Source: Pseudomonas sp. B21-028 | Lineage (GTDB): Bacteria > Pseudomonadota > Gammaproteobacteria > Pseudomonadales > Pseudomonadaceae | Length of the DNA stretch: 64,000 nucleotides | Direction of reading: 5' to 3' | Assembly (NCBI RefSeq): GCF_024749045.1 | Contig: NZ_CP087184.1 | Location: forward strand, 5,704,001-5,768,000 | Part shown: in pieces, positions 26,505 to 34,073 of the stretch | How the letters are laid out: each line of letters starts with the position of its first letter | Position numbering within the stretch: position 1 is the stretch's first letter | Position numbers and translations under genes: made by a program | Notes under the pieces: generated by a model | Told to the model about the DNA's origin: nothing | Seen by the model: only the letters and a program-made list of their open reading frames with translations | Databases searched by the model: none

Positions 26505-27841
26505 TGAGCGCCGTCATTGCACCGCCCCGCGAACCTGCCCTGCTGAAACCGGCGGTGTGCTGGCTTCTGTTGCTCGCGCCGCTGTTCTTCAGCACCTATG
26601 GTTTCGCCACCTGGGTGACGTCCCAGCGCGACGACGTCGGCAGTCTGGTGTTCGGCTGGGAAAGCCACATGCCGTTCATGGCCTGGACCATCGTGCCCTA
26701 CTGGTCGATCGATCTGCTTTATGGCCTGTCGCTGTTGCTGCCCACCAGTCGCGCGGAACTCAAGCGCCACGCCCTGCGCTTGCTCACCGCCCAGGCGATT
26801 GCGGTCAGTTGCTTTCTGATCTGGCCGTTGCGCTTCACCTTCCCCCGACCGGAGATGGATGGGGTGTTTGGTTGGCTGTTCGACGTGCTCGCGGGCTTCG
26901 ACAAACCGTTCAACCAGGCGCCGTCGCTGCATATCGCGCTGCTGGTGATTCTCTGGGTCTGCTATGAGCGGCACTTGCAGGGCGCCTGGCGCTGGGCGAT
27001 GCACGGTTGGTTCGCGCTGATCGGCGTCTCGGTGCTGACCACTTACCAGCATCATTTTGTCGACGTACCGACCGGTGCACTGGCCGGCTGGCTGTGTGTC
27101 TGGTTGTGGCCGCTGGACCGGCCGAGCCCGCTGCAAAGCGCTCGGCTGACGTCGGACCGCAGCCGTCTGCATTTGGCCCTGCGCTATGGCGTGGGTGCGG
27201 CGGCGCTGTTCGTCCCGGCATTCGCCTTTGGCGGCGCGTGGCTCTGGCTGATCTGGCCGGCGGTGGCGGTATCGTTGGTGGCGCTCAATTATCTGCTGTT
27301 CGACGCCGGCGGCTTTCAGAAGCGTACCGATGGCCAACTGAGCCCGGCGGTACGCTGGTTGCTGGCGCCGTATCTCGCCGCTGCCTGGATCAACTCTCGC
27401 TGGTGGACGCGCAAGCATCCGCAGCCGGATCACGTGACCGATAACGTCTGGCTGGGGCGCATTCCCACCCCGCTGGAGTTGAAGGACAGCGCGTTTACCG
27501 GGGTGCTCGACCTCTGTGCCGAAATGTCCATGGACAGCAGCGGGATCGCCTATCGTTCTTTGCCGGTGCTCGATCTCACGGCGCCAACCGCCGAGCAATG
27601 CCTGGAGGCAGCGCAAGCGATTGAAAAGCTGCGCCAGCAAGGGCCGGTGCTGGTCTGCTGCGCCTTGGGTTACTCGCGCAGCGCCACCGCCGTGATCGCC
27701 TGGCTGTTGCACAGCGGCCGGGCAGCGAGCGTCGATGCCGCGATTGTGCAGCTCCAGCGCGTTCGCCCGCGTATCGTCTTGCACCACGCGCACCGTCGGG
27801 CGCTGGAACCGCTGCGCCAAGGCCATCGCCATGAGCAGTGA
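26504..27841 (+). CDS. PAP2-type / dual-specificity phosphatase fusion membrane protein (YnbD-like)
   Basis: This 445-residue protein has an N-terminal multi-pass membrane part with PAP2-like motifs (NQAPSLHIAL and YQHHFVDVPTGALAG). It continues into a cytoplasmic tyrosine/dual-specificity phosphatase domain with the signature VCCALGYSRSA (Cx4-5R type). It probably dephosphorylates a lipid phosphate intermediate, as PgpA/B or PTPMT1-type phosphatases do. The start at 26504 overlaps the preceding stop by one base, and the next gene starts 11 bases before its own stop. Confidence 0.83.
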   Translation: MSAVIAPPREPALLKPAVCWLLLLAPLFFSTYGFATWVTSQRDDVGSLVFGWESHMPFMAWTIVPYWSIDLLYGLSLLLPTSRAELKRHALRLLTAQAIAVSCFLIWPLRFTFPRPEMDGVFGWLFDVLAGFDKPFNQAPSLHIALLVILWVCYERHLQGAWRWAMHGWFALIGVSVLTTYQHHFVDVPTGALAGWLCVWLWPLDRPSPLQSARLTSDRSRLHLALRYGVGAAALFVPAFAFGGAWLWLIWPAVAVSLVALNYLLFDAGGFQKRTDGQLSPAVRWLLAPYLAAAWINSRWWTRKHPQPDHVTDNVWLGRIPTPLELKDSAFTGVLDLCAEMSMDSSGIAYRSLPVLDLTAPTAEQCLEAAQAIEKLRQQGPVLVCCALGYSRSATAVIAWLLHSGRAASVDAAIVQLQRVRPRIVLHHAHRRALEPLRQGHRHEQ

Positions 27842-28286
27842 TATGCAGCTGCACACCGTGGCGAGCCTGTTGCGCCGGGGTCATTCGCTGGACCAGTTTT
27901 CTACCGGGTTGACCCTGCTGGCAGCGCTGCTGGGGTTGGGGCAATGGCTGGTGGGCAGCGTCGATCCCTGGTTGCTGCTGTTCAGCGTCACGCTGTTCAG
28001 CCTCGGTGTGTTGCAAAAATACTGGGCGTTGCGCGTGGCGTTCGATGCCGACCTGTTCCAACGCGTGGCGGACGGTATCCAGCCATTGGCCGAGCGAACC
28101 CAGGCACTGGATCAGGCACTGAGTACGCTCGGCCTGCAACCGGCCGAACGCGGTGGCCGCCCCTGGAGCGAACGCAGCCACGGCGCCTTGCGGTTGCTGC
28201 GCGGGCAGTCGCTGTTATTGGCCGCACAAATTGTCTTGACGCTGGGCTTCATCCTGGCCAGCCCTTGGTTAGCCTTTTCAGGATAA
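27831..28286 (+). CDS. Small membrane protein of the lipid cassette
   Basis: This 151-residue protein has two close hydrophobic segments near the N-terminus (LTLLAALLGLGQWLVG, WLLLFSVTLFSLGVL) and one at the C-terminus (LLLAAQIVLTLGFILASPWL), with a charged middle part. I recognise no catalytic motif. It overlaps the phosphatase gene by 11 bases and precedes the acyltransferase gene by 9, so it should be co-translated and probably works in the same membrane complex. Confidence 0.75.
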   Translation: MSSDMQLHTVASLLRRGHSLDQFSTGLTLLAALLGLGQWLVGSVDPWLLLFSVTLFSLGVLQKYWALRVAFDADLFQRVADGIQPLAERTQALDQALSTLGLQPAERGGRPWSERSHGALRLLRGQSLLLAAQIVLTLGFILASPWLAFSG

Positions 28287-28295
28287 GGAATCCTC

Positions 28296-28916
28296 ATGCT
28301 CGAACCCGTCGTTGCCAACCTCATCACCTCCGCGGCCCGCATGGTCACGGGCGCCCGCAGCCTGTGGCTCGGCAGCGCGCCGCAGCCGGTGCAGCGGATC
28401 TACTTCGCCAACCACAGCAGCCACGGTGATTTCGTGCTGCTCTGGGCCTCGCTGCCACCGGCGCTGCGCAAGCTCACCCGGCCGGTGGCGGGTTCCGATT
28501 ATTGGCAAAAGAGCCCGGTGCGTCGCTACATCATCAACCGGGTGTTCAATGGTGTACTGGTGGATCGAGAGCGCAAGGACCCGTCCTACAACCCACTGCA
28601 GCCGATGCTCGAAGCCTTGGAGAACGGCGACTCGCTGATCATCTTCCCGGAAGGCACGCGCAACCCCGATGAAGGCTTGCTGCCGTTCAAGAGCGGGATC
28701 TACCACTTGATGAAAAGTCATCCCGAGGTCGAGGTGATCCCGGTGTGGATCGCCAACCTCAACCGCGTCATGCCTAAGGGCCGCGTGCTGCCCCTGCCGC
28801 TGTTGTGCACCACCAGTTTCGGCGCGCCGTTGTGTATCGAAGACGGTGAAAGCAAAGAGCACTTCCTTGAACGCAGCCGCGCCGCGCTGCTGGCACTGGC
28901 CCCGGAGCACGTCTGA
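28296..28916 (+). CDS. 1-acylglycerol-3-phosphate acyltransferase family protein (PlsC-like)
   Basis: This 206-residue protein has the two acyltransferase hallmarks: NHSSHGDF (NHx4D, residues ~37-44) and FPEGTRNPDEGLLPFKSG. It transfers an acyl chain to a lysolipid or glycerophosphate-type acceptor at the membrane. Its TGA overlaps the ATG of the CdsA-like gene by one base. Because it lies inside a dedicated lipid cassette, it is probably not the housekeeping plsC. Confidence 0.87.
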   Translation: MLEPVVANLITSAARMVTGARSLWLGSAPQPVQRIYFANHSSHGDFVLLWASLPPALRKLTRPVAGSDYWQKSPVRRYIINRVFNGVLVDRERKDPSYNPLQPMLEALENGDSLIIFPEGTRNPDEGLLPFKSGIYHLMKSHPEVEVIPVWIANLNRVMPKGRVLPLPLLCTTSFGAPLCIEDGESKEHFLERSRAALLALAPEHV

Positions 28917-29848
28917 TGGATCGATATACCCTTATGTTGTTTGGTGGGATTGGCGCGATTCTGGTGCTGGCCTCGCTGATCGGTTTCATTCTCAAGCTGA
29001 AGACCAAAGGCACGTCGAACTCAGTCATCGACAACCTCAATGCGCGGATCAACGCCTGGTGGATCATGGTGCTGGTGATCGGCATTGCGTTCTGGCTCGG
29101 CAATGCGGCGGTGATTCTGTTGTTCTACGCGGTGTCGTTCTATGCCCTGCGGGAATTCCTGACCCTCACACCGACCCGGCGCAGTGATTATCCAGCGTTG
29201 GTGGCCGCGTTCTACCTGGCGTTGCCGCTGCAATACCTGTTGATCTACTACGACTGGTACGGGCTGTTTTCGATCTTTATCCCGGTGTATGTGTTCTTGT
29301 TGCTGCCGATCCTGGCGTCCCTGGGGGGCGATAGTACGCACTTCCTGGAGCGCGCTTCCAAAGTGCAGTGGGGATTGATGATCGCGGTGTTCTGTATCTC
29401 CTTCGTCCCGGCCTTGCTGACCCTGGACATCGCCGGTTTTGAAGGGCGCAACCTGCTGTTGATCGCTTACCTGGTGATCGTGGTGCAACTGTCGGACGTG
29501 CTGCAGTACGTGTGCGGCAAGCTGTTCGGCAAACACAAGATCGCGCCGAACCTGTCGCCGTCGAAAACCGTCGAGGGCTTTGCCGGCGGTATTTTCCTGG
29601 CTTCGCTGATCGGTGGTGCGCTGTGGTGGATCACGCCGTTCAACCCCTGGCAGTCGTTCCTCATCGCCCTGCTGATCAACCTACTGGGCTTTGCCGGCGG
29701 CATCGTCATGTCGGCGATCAAGCGCGACCGGGGCGTCAAGGATTGGGGGCACATGATCGAAGGCCATGGCGGCATGCTCGATCGGTTGGACTCGGTGTGC
29801 TTCGCCGCGCCGATCTTCTTCCATCTGGTGCGGTACTGGTGGACCTGA
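28916..29848 (+). CDS. Phosphatidate cytidylyltransferase family protein (CdsA-like, YnbB)
   Basis: This 310-residue protein with about eight membrane segments carries the complete CdsA signature SAIKRDRG..KD..HMIEGHGG..DR near its C-terminus. The reaction is phosphatidate + CTP to CDP-diacylglycerol, the substrate for CDP-alcohol transferases such as the first gene of the cassette. It is the last gene. It supplies the activated lipid, so together with the acyltransferase and YnbA-like enzyme the cassette encodes most steps of a phospholipid branch. Confidence 0.88.
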   Translation: MDRYTLMLFGGIGAILVLASLIGFILKLKTKGTSNSVIDNLNARINAWWIMVLVIGIAFWLGNAAVILLFYAVSFYALREFLTLTPTRRSDYPALVAAFYLALPLQYLLIYYDWYGLFSIFIPVYVFLLLPILASLGGDSTHFLERASKVQWGLMIAVFCISFVPALLTLDIAGFEGRNLLLIAYLVIVVQLSDVLQYVCGKLFGKHKIAPNLSPSKTVEGFAGGIFLASLIGGALWWITPFNPWQSFLIALLINLLGFAGGIVMSAIKRDRGVKDWGHMIEGHGGMLDRLDSVCFAAPIFFHLVRYWWT

Positions 29849-29849
29849 A

Positions 29850-29872
29850 AAAAAAGCCCACTTGAAGTGGGC
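29850..29872 (-). terminator. Rho-independent terminator of the metallo-hydrolase gene
   Basis: The hairpin GCCCACTTGAAGTGGGC (29856-29872) is followed on the minus strand by a T-run. It therefore ends the transcript from the minus-strand gene stopping at 29910. On the plus strand there is no T-run after the stem. Confidence 0.75.
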
Positions 29873-29909
29873 AAAGGGAAAACGAGTGTTACGCCACGCC
29901 GGTAAAGCA

Positions 29910-30800
29910 TCAGGTCGACTGCTTACCGGTGGCTGGGGGCATAGCGGTGCAATCGCTCCGGACCTTGCGCGCCCGGGCAAGGGCGCGCTCCCATTCCCGG
30001 CTGTCATGGCTGCAAAAGATATCCACGGGTTGAGGGTCCCGGGACAAGGCCAGTTCCCGCAAACGCCCCTGGTTATGCAGACGCGCCGGGCGATGGGTGT
30101 CCATCATGTACTGATAAAGCTTCAGGCCCGCTGGGCAATGGGGCTCGGGCTGGTGGACTTCATCATGAAAGAAATACGCGTCGCCGGCGTGCAACATCCA
30201 GCCGTCCGGGGTGCGCAGGGCGATCCCGGCGTGACCGGCGGTGTGCCCCTGTAGCGGCACCAGGAAAATATCCTCTTCCTCGGCACCGACCAGTGCACGC
30301 ACCGAGTCGAAGCCGAACCAGGTGTCGCCCTCGGTGGTGTAGAACTCCCAACTGTCCACCCCCTGCCACTGGCGGGCCTGGAACCGACGCCGACTGATCC
30401 AGGTGTTGGCAGAGCGGGCCACCGCCATCTCATCGCGCATCACATGCACCCGGGCCTGGGGGAAATCCTGCAACCCGCCGGCATGATCGAAATCCAGATG
30501 GGTCAGCAGGATATGGCGCACATCATGGGCATCGAAACCCAGGCGCCGGATCTGCTCCAGGGCCGTGAGGCGATGTTCGAACTTGATGTTGTTGAAGACA
30601 CGAAAGAACCGGCTCAGCCGCTCCGGCGTCTGGACATCCCGCTGGCCGAAACCGGTGTCCACCAGGATCAAACCGTTGGTGTCTGTCTCGATCAACAGGC
30701 AATGACACACCAGACACGCCGTCAGCCCCCCGCTATACCCATCGAACAAAGCCCCACCCACCGGGCACATGCAACCGCAGTTCAGGTGATGGACGCGCAT
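29910..30800 (-). CDS. Metallo-beta-lactamase-fold hydrolase, N-acylhomoserine-lactonase-like
   Basis: This 296-residue protein has the metal-binding THLDFDHAGG (HxHxDH type with Leu/Phe spacers), GHTAGHAG and LHAGDAYFF motifs and a C-terminal IFCSHD. The layout resembles AttM/AiiA-type lactonases and related MBL-fold proteins. It could hydrolyse a lactone or ester, and the substrate is not determined. The ATG at 30800 follows AGGAGG. The longer frame starting at 30908 is not supported. Confidence 0.82.
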   Translation of the reverse strand: MRVHHLNCGCMCPVGGALFDGYSGGLTACLVCHCLLIETDTNGLILVDTGFGQRDVQTPERLSRFFRVFNNIKFEHRLTALEQIRRLGFDAHDVRHILLTHLDFDHAGGLQDFPQARVHVMRDEMAVARSANTWISRRRFQARQWQGVDSWEFYTTEGDTWFGFDSVRALVGAEEEDIFLVPLQGHTAGHAGIALRTPDGWMLHAGDAYFFHDEVHQPEPHCPAGLKLYQYMMDTHRPARLHNQGRLRELALSRDPQPVDIFCSHDSREWERALARARKVRSDCTAMPPATGKQST

Positions 30801-30980
30801 GGATGGCCTCCTGTCGCGAGGGTGGGCTTGCCCTGTTTTATGAATGGGCTCTTTGAAATCGACTGGAAGTAAGGGGGAGAATTCAGGGGAGGCGACAAGC
30901 GGCGGCACCCGTCAGACCTTCTCTTCGTCTGAAAGACACCTGATCGGCAAATCGAGGGTTGCCGAATACAAGAGGCAATT

Positions 30981-30997
30981 GTTAACGTAACGTCAAC
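30981..30997. promoter_or_regulatory. Operator candidate of the relBE-type operon
   Basis: GTTAACGTAACGTCAAC is an imperfect palindrome with 8-bp arms and one mismatch per arm. It lies 22 bp before the antitoxin ATG. RelB-type antitoxins usually repress their own operon by binding such sites. Confidence 0.5.
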
Positions 30998-31018
30998 CGT
31001 CATTACAGGTACCACCCC

Positions 31019-31258
31019 ATGGCTTCTATCAACATTCGCATCGACGACGACCTGAAGCAGCGATCATTCGCCGAGCTGGAGAAGCTCGGCGTCACACCTT
31101 CCGAATTGCTGCGTCAGACACTTCAGTACGTAGCAGAGCGAGGCAAGCTGCCTTTTAAAGCAGCTCTGCTCAGTGAAGAAGACGAAGCACTCATTGCGGT
31201 GGTAACGGAGCGTCTTTCCAACCCTCAACGAGTGAAGGTCAGCCTGGATGACCTATAG
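31019..31258 (+). CDS. RelB/DinJ-family antitoxin
   Basis: This 79-residue protein begins with a ribbon-helix-helix DNA-binding motif (ASINIRIDDDLKQRSFAELE, LGVTPSELLRQTLQYV). It has a C-terminal acidic region that would wrap the toxin. It overlaps the toxin gene by 11 bases. It should neutralise the toxin and repress the operon with it. Confidence 0.87.
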   Translation: MASINIRIDDDLKQRSFAELEKLGVTPSELLRQTLQYVAERGKLPFKAALLSEEDEALIAVVTERLSNPQRVKVSLDDL

Positions 31259-31541
31259 CCTTGAGTTTGATCGACGTGCATTAAAAGAATGGAACAAGCT
31301 AGGCGATACATTGCGACAACAGTTCAAAAATAAACTGCTCGAGGTACTTGAAAACCCTCGCATAGAAGCCAATCGACTTAGACAACTTCCCGACTGCTAC
31401 AAGCTGAAGTTGCGAAGCGCCGGGTATCGCCTGATCTACCAGGTTATTGATCAGGAAGTTGTGGTGTTCGTTGTTGCGATAGGAAAACGCGAGCGTGAAG
31501 CAGTTTATCAAGATGCGCAGGAGCGCATCTCATCAGATTGA
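31248..31541 (+). CDS. RelE/ParE-superfamily toxin
   Basis: This 97-residue protein has the RelE layout: LEFDRRALKEWNKLGDTLRQ, then LPDCYKLKLRSAGYRLIYQV and VVVFVVAIGKREREAVY. The basic residues Arg and Lys in KLRSAGYRL and GKRE match those used by RelE to cut mRNA on the ribosome. It starts 11 bases inside the antitoxin gene. Confidence 0.88.
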   Translation: MTYSLEFDRRALKEWNKLGDTLRQQFKNKLLEVLENPRIEANRLRQLPDCYKLKLRSAGYRLIYQVIDQEVVVFVVAIGKREREAVYQDAQERISSD

Positions 31542-31570
31542 TAAGCACTCTCCGAGTGGCTTATTGAATT

Positions 31571-31598
31571 GTCCAACAGCTGTTGGACAATTCCTTTT
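31571..31598 (+). terminator. Terminator-like palindrome after the toxin gene
   Basis: GTCCAACAGCTGTTGGAC is a perfect palindrome followed by AATTCCTTTTC. The T-rich tail is weak. It lies between the toxin gene and the convergent magF gene. Confidence 0.5.
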
Positions 31599-32449
31599 CA
31601 CGGATAGCTAAAGCTCTTCACCAACGTCAGCTCCCCCACCGCCCGCATCGGCACGACGAACGTCTCCATCTTCTCGCTCGGGGTGCCTTCCTCGGTGATT
31701 ACGGTGACTTGCGCCGTGGTCAGCGCTTGTACCGCATCCTGACCGCCGCCGCTTTCCCCATCGCCTTCACCGCCTTCCTCATCATCCGAAACGCTGCGAT
31801 AACCACCGCCGTAGTAGTTCAGGTAGACCTGGTATTGCCCCTTGATCGGTGCGGGCATGGCGAAGATTTCCGGGCCGTAGCCGGTGGTGACGTCGACGTC
31901 GAGGACCGCGCCGTTGGGGACGACGCGGTCGCCGTACCAGATATGGGCGCCGTCCGGGGTGATGACGTGCAGGTCCAGGTCGGTGCCGTCGCTGTCCCAG
32001 GTCAGCAGTACCCGCAACTTGGCTGGGGTGGCGCCGCCGCTGGTGTTGAGGAACTGGGTGCGGTGACGATGCTGGCCATCGGGGCTGCGCACCTCGACGC
32101 TGTTGCTGCCGTTGGGGAACGAGAACGGTCGGTCGAAGCGACCTTCCTCATCGAGCTTCAGCGGCAGGGCCACACCATTGACGATGAGCTTGCCCGGCTC
32201 GTTGTTGTCCTTGGGCATGGCTTTGATCTGGCCGGTGATGCGCGCGGTGTTGGCCTGGCCCTGGGGCGTGTTGACCGACGAGGCCGGGTAATTGACGGTC
32301 TGGCTGAAGTTTTCGCCTTCGCCGCCCGGCGCCCCGCTGCGCCACCCACCAATCGGAGTATCGAGTTTGATCCCATCGGCAGCAGTGGCCAGGGGCAACG
32401 CGGTCATGGCGCAGAGCAACAGCAAGACCTGTGGGTAACGGAGTGTCAT
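31598..32449 (-). CDS. magF: MagF-like DUF2135 (YfaP) exported protein
   Basis: This 283-residue protein with a signal peptide (MTLRYPQVLLLLCAMTALPLATA) belongs to the DUF2135/YfaP family. Its core reads LTWDSDGTDLDLHVITPDG and GPEIFAMPAPIKGQYQVYLNYYGG. A Gly/Glu-rich acidic loop (around residue 230) is inserted before the C-terminal strands. It is paralogous to the protein at 41017-41805, so the operon begins and ends with the same domain. The product probably works with the MagD alpha-2-macroglobulin in the periplasm. Confidence 0.87.
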   Translation of the reverse strand: MTLRYPQVLLLLCAMTALPLATAADGIKLDTPIGGWRSGAPGGEGENFSQTVNYPASSVNTPQGQANTARITGQIKAMPKDNNEPGKLIVNGVALPLKLDEEGRFDRPFSFPNGSNSVEVRSPDGQHRHRTQFLNTSGGATPAKLRVLLTWDSDGTDLDLHVITPDGAHIWYGDRVVPNGAVLDVDVTTGYGPEIFAMPAPIKGQYQVYLNYYGGGYRSVSDDEEGGEGDGESGGGQDAVQALTTAQVTVITEEGTPSEKMETFVVPMRAVGELTLVKSFSYP

Positions 32450-32452
32450 GGT

Positions 32453-34072
32453 CTATTCCAGCAAGAGGTGACGGGCGAGCCCTTCGATATAGTCTTCGTC
32501 CTGGCCATTGGGGTGAGCTTCAAAGGCCAGGTGCAAATATTCGTGCGTCAGGTCGAGACGGTCCTGCAGCGACAGCACGCCACGGACGTAGATGCGCTGG
32601 CGTTCGCGGTCGACGTAAGGCCGACCGAAAGCGACGCGGCACACCGCGAATGAGCTGATTTCGTTGTAGCCCACTTCGCTTTCCAGCCTGGAACGCCAGC
32701 CTCGACGTTGCTTGAGCAGCCAGTCCTGGGCGGCCGGCAGTGCCTCGCAAGACGCCACGGGGTTATCCCAGCGGCTGAGACTGGCACGCGGGTAGGCATG
32801 CAGCAGGATGGCGTCGTAGCGTTGGCCGGCGTTGGCTTGTTCCACGGCTTGCAGCCAGGACAATTTGTCCGGGCCGGGCTGGTCGGAATGGTAGGTGACA
32901 TCGGTACCGGCCAGGACCAGATCGCTGGTCCAGGCTGCAATGGCACGGGTTTGCGCTGCTGCCGGGCGCGGGGCGACGCGCTGACGATGGCTGCTGTCGT
33001 CGATGCTCAGGCAATCGCCGTTGCGTTGGGCGTTTTGCAGCAGGTAGGTGCGGATCGCCACGGCCAGGGCCTTGGCCGCTTCGGCGGGTTCGGCCTTGGC
33101 CTCGCGTTGCAGGACCCGGGCGACGTACTCCTCCCGATCCAGCCGCGCTACCAACTTGCCGGGCATCAGGAACAGTTCGCCATCGCTGTGGATATCCAGC
33201 TGGTTGCCATTGGTGAACTCGACACGGTAATCGCCGCGCAATTGACCCGGCGAGGCCGGCTGGTTGCCCGACATGACCCGTTGCAACGGATAACGGGCAA
33301 ACAACCCGACCTCCACGCAACGCCCTGTTTCGGCCGGCCACTGGGTCGGCAGTGCCGTGGCCAGTCCATCACCGAACACCTTCAGGACCTGCTGACTGGT
33401 GCCGCGCCCACCGGCCCATACGGGCGTGCCGTCGGCCAGCCACCCGGCGAAGCCGCCCTGGCGCGACGACGGTCCCTGGTCGCCCAGCCAGCTCCAGGTC
33501 TTGACCCGCAAACGGCTGCCCAGTTGCCCGACGAGGCGACCATCCGCCGCGTTGAGCGCCACGTCCAGCAGCACCCGGCGGGCCTGGTCCTGGGCCGGTA
33601 GTGTCGCCAATGCCTTGAGCAATTGCGCGACGGGAACCTGTTTTTGCGGTTGCAGGGTGGGCAAGTCCAGCAGCCACGCCGGCGCCTGACGGGCCTGCCA
33701 GTAGTCGCGCCAACCGGCGGCCGAAAGCCCGAGCCGCTGCGGTTCGAAATACAAGCCGCAGGACTTCACCAATGCCTGATCGCGCCCGATGCTTTTCCCG
33801 GCGCTGCAGCAATAGACCTCTTCTTTCGACTCACCGCGGCATTCGTAGGCCGGCTCGTGGGCATCGGTGTCCACCAGCCATGCGTAGACGAACAATTTCC
33901 ACAGACTGCCCAGCGGTGCCTGCAGAGAATCGGGCAATGGCTGGCGATCCAGTACCTGGGTCTGGCTCACCCGCAGCAACTGGCCGTCGAAGGCCAGGCG
34001 CAACGGCTCGTCCTGCGCTGTCGCCAGCGCAGGCATCAAACACAACAGCCAGCCAACCCAACGCTTGCGCAT
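32453..34072 (-). CDS. magE: MagE-like DUF2300 (YfaQ) protein with SpoIID-like segment
   Basis: This 539-residue exported protein (signal MRKRWVGWLLCLMPALATA) belongs to the DUF2300/YfaQ family. The central segment LDREEYVARVLQREAKAEPA, followed by KALAVAIRTYLL, resembles the SpoIID/LytB fold used on peptidoglycan. It starts one base after the magD stop. The extension up to 34243 lies inside magD and is rejected. It ends 3 bases before magF. Confidence 0.83.
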   Translation of the reverse strand: MRKRWVGWLLCLMPALATAQDEPLRLAFDGQLLRVSQTQVLDRQPLPDSLQAPLGSLWKLFVYAWLVDTDAHEPAYECRGESKEEVYCCSAGKSIGRDQALVKSCGLYFEPQRLGLSAAGWRDYWQARQAPAWLLDLPTLQPQKQVPVAQLLKALATLPAQDQARRVLLDVALNAADGRLVGQLGSRLRVKTWSWLGDQGPSSRQGGFAGWLADGTPVWAGGRGTSQQVLKVFGDGLATALPTQWPAETGRCVEVGLFARYPLQRVMSGNQPASPGQLRGDYRVEFTNGNQLDIHSDGELFLMPGKLVARLDREEYVARVLQREAKAEPAEAAKALAVAIRTYLLQNAQRNGDCLSIDDSSHRQRVAPRPAAAQTRAIAAWTSDLVLAGTDVTYHSDQPGPDKLSWLQAVEQANAGQRYDAILLHAYPRASLSRWDNPVASCEALPAAQDWLLKQRRGWRSRLESEVGYNEISSFAVCRVAFGRPYVDRERQRIYVRGVLSLQDRLDLTHEYLHLAFEAHPNGQDEDYIEGLARHLLLE

Positions 34073-34073
34073 G

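Noticed and set aside
29850..29872. Terminator of the lipid cassette on the plus strand
   Set aside because: The T-run follows the stem only on the minus strand; the plus strand continues AAAGGG.
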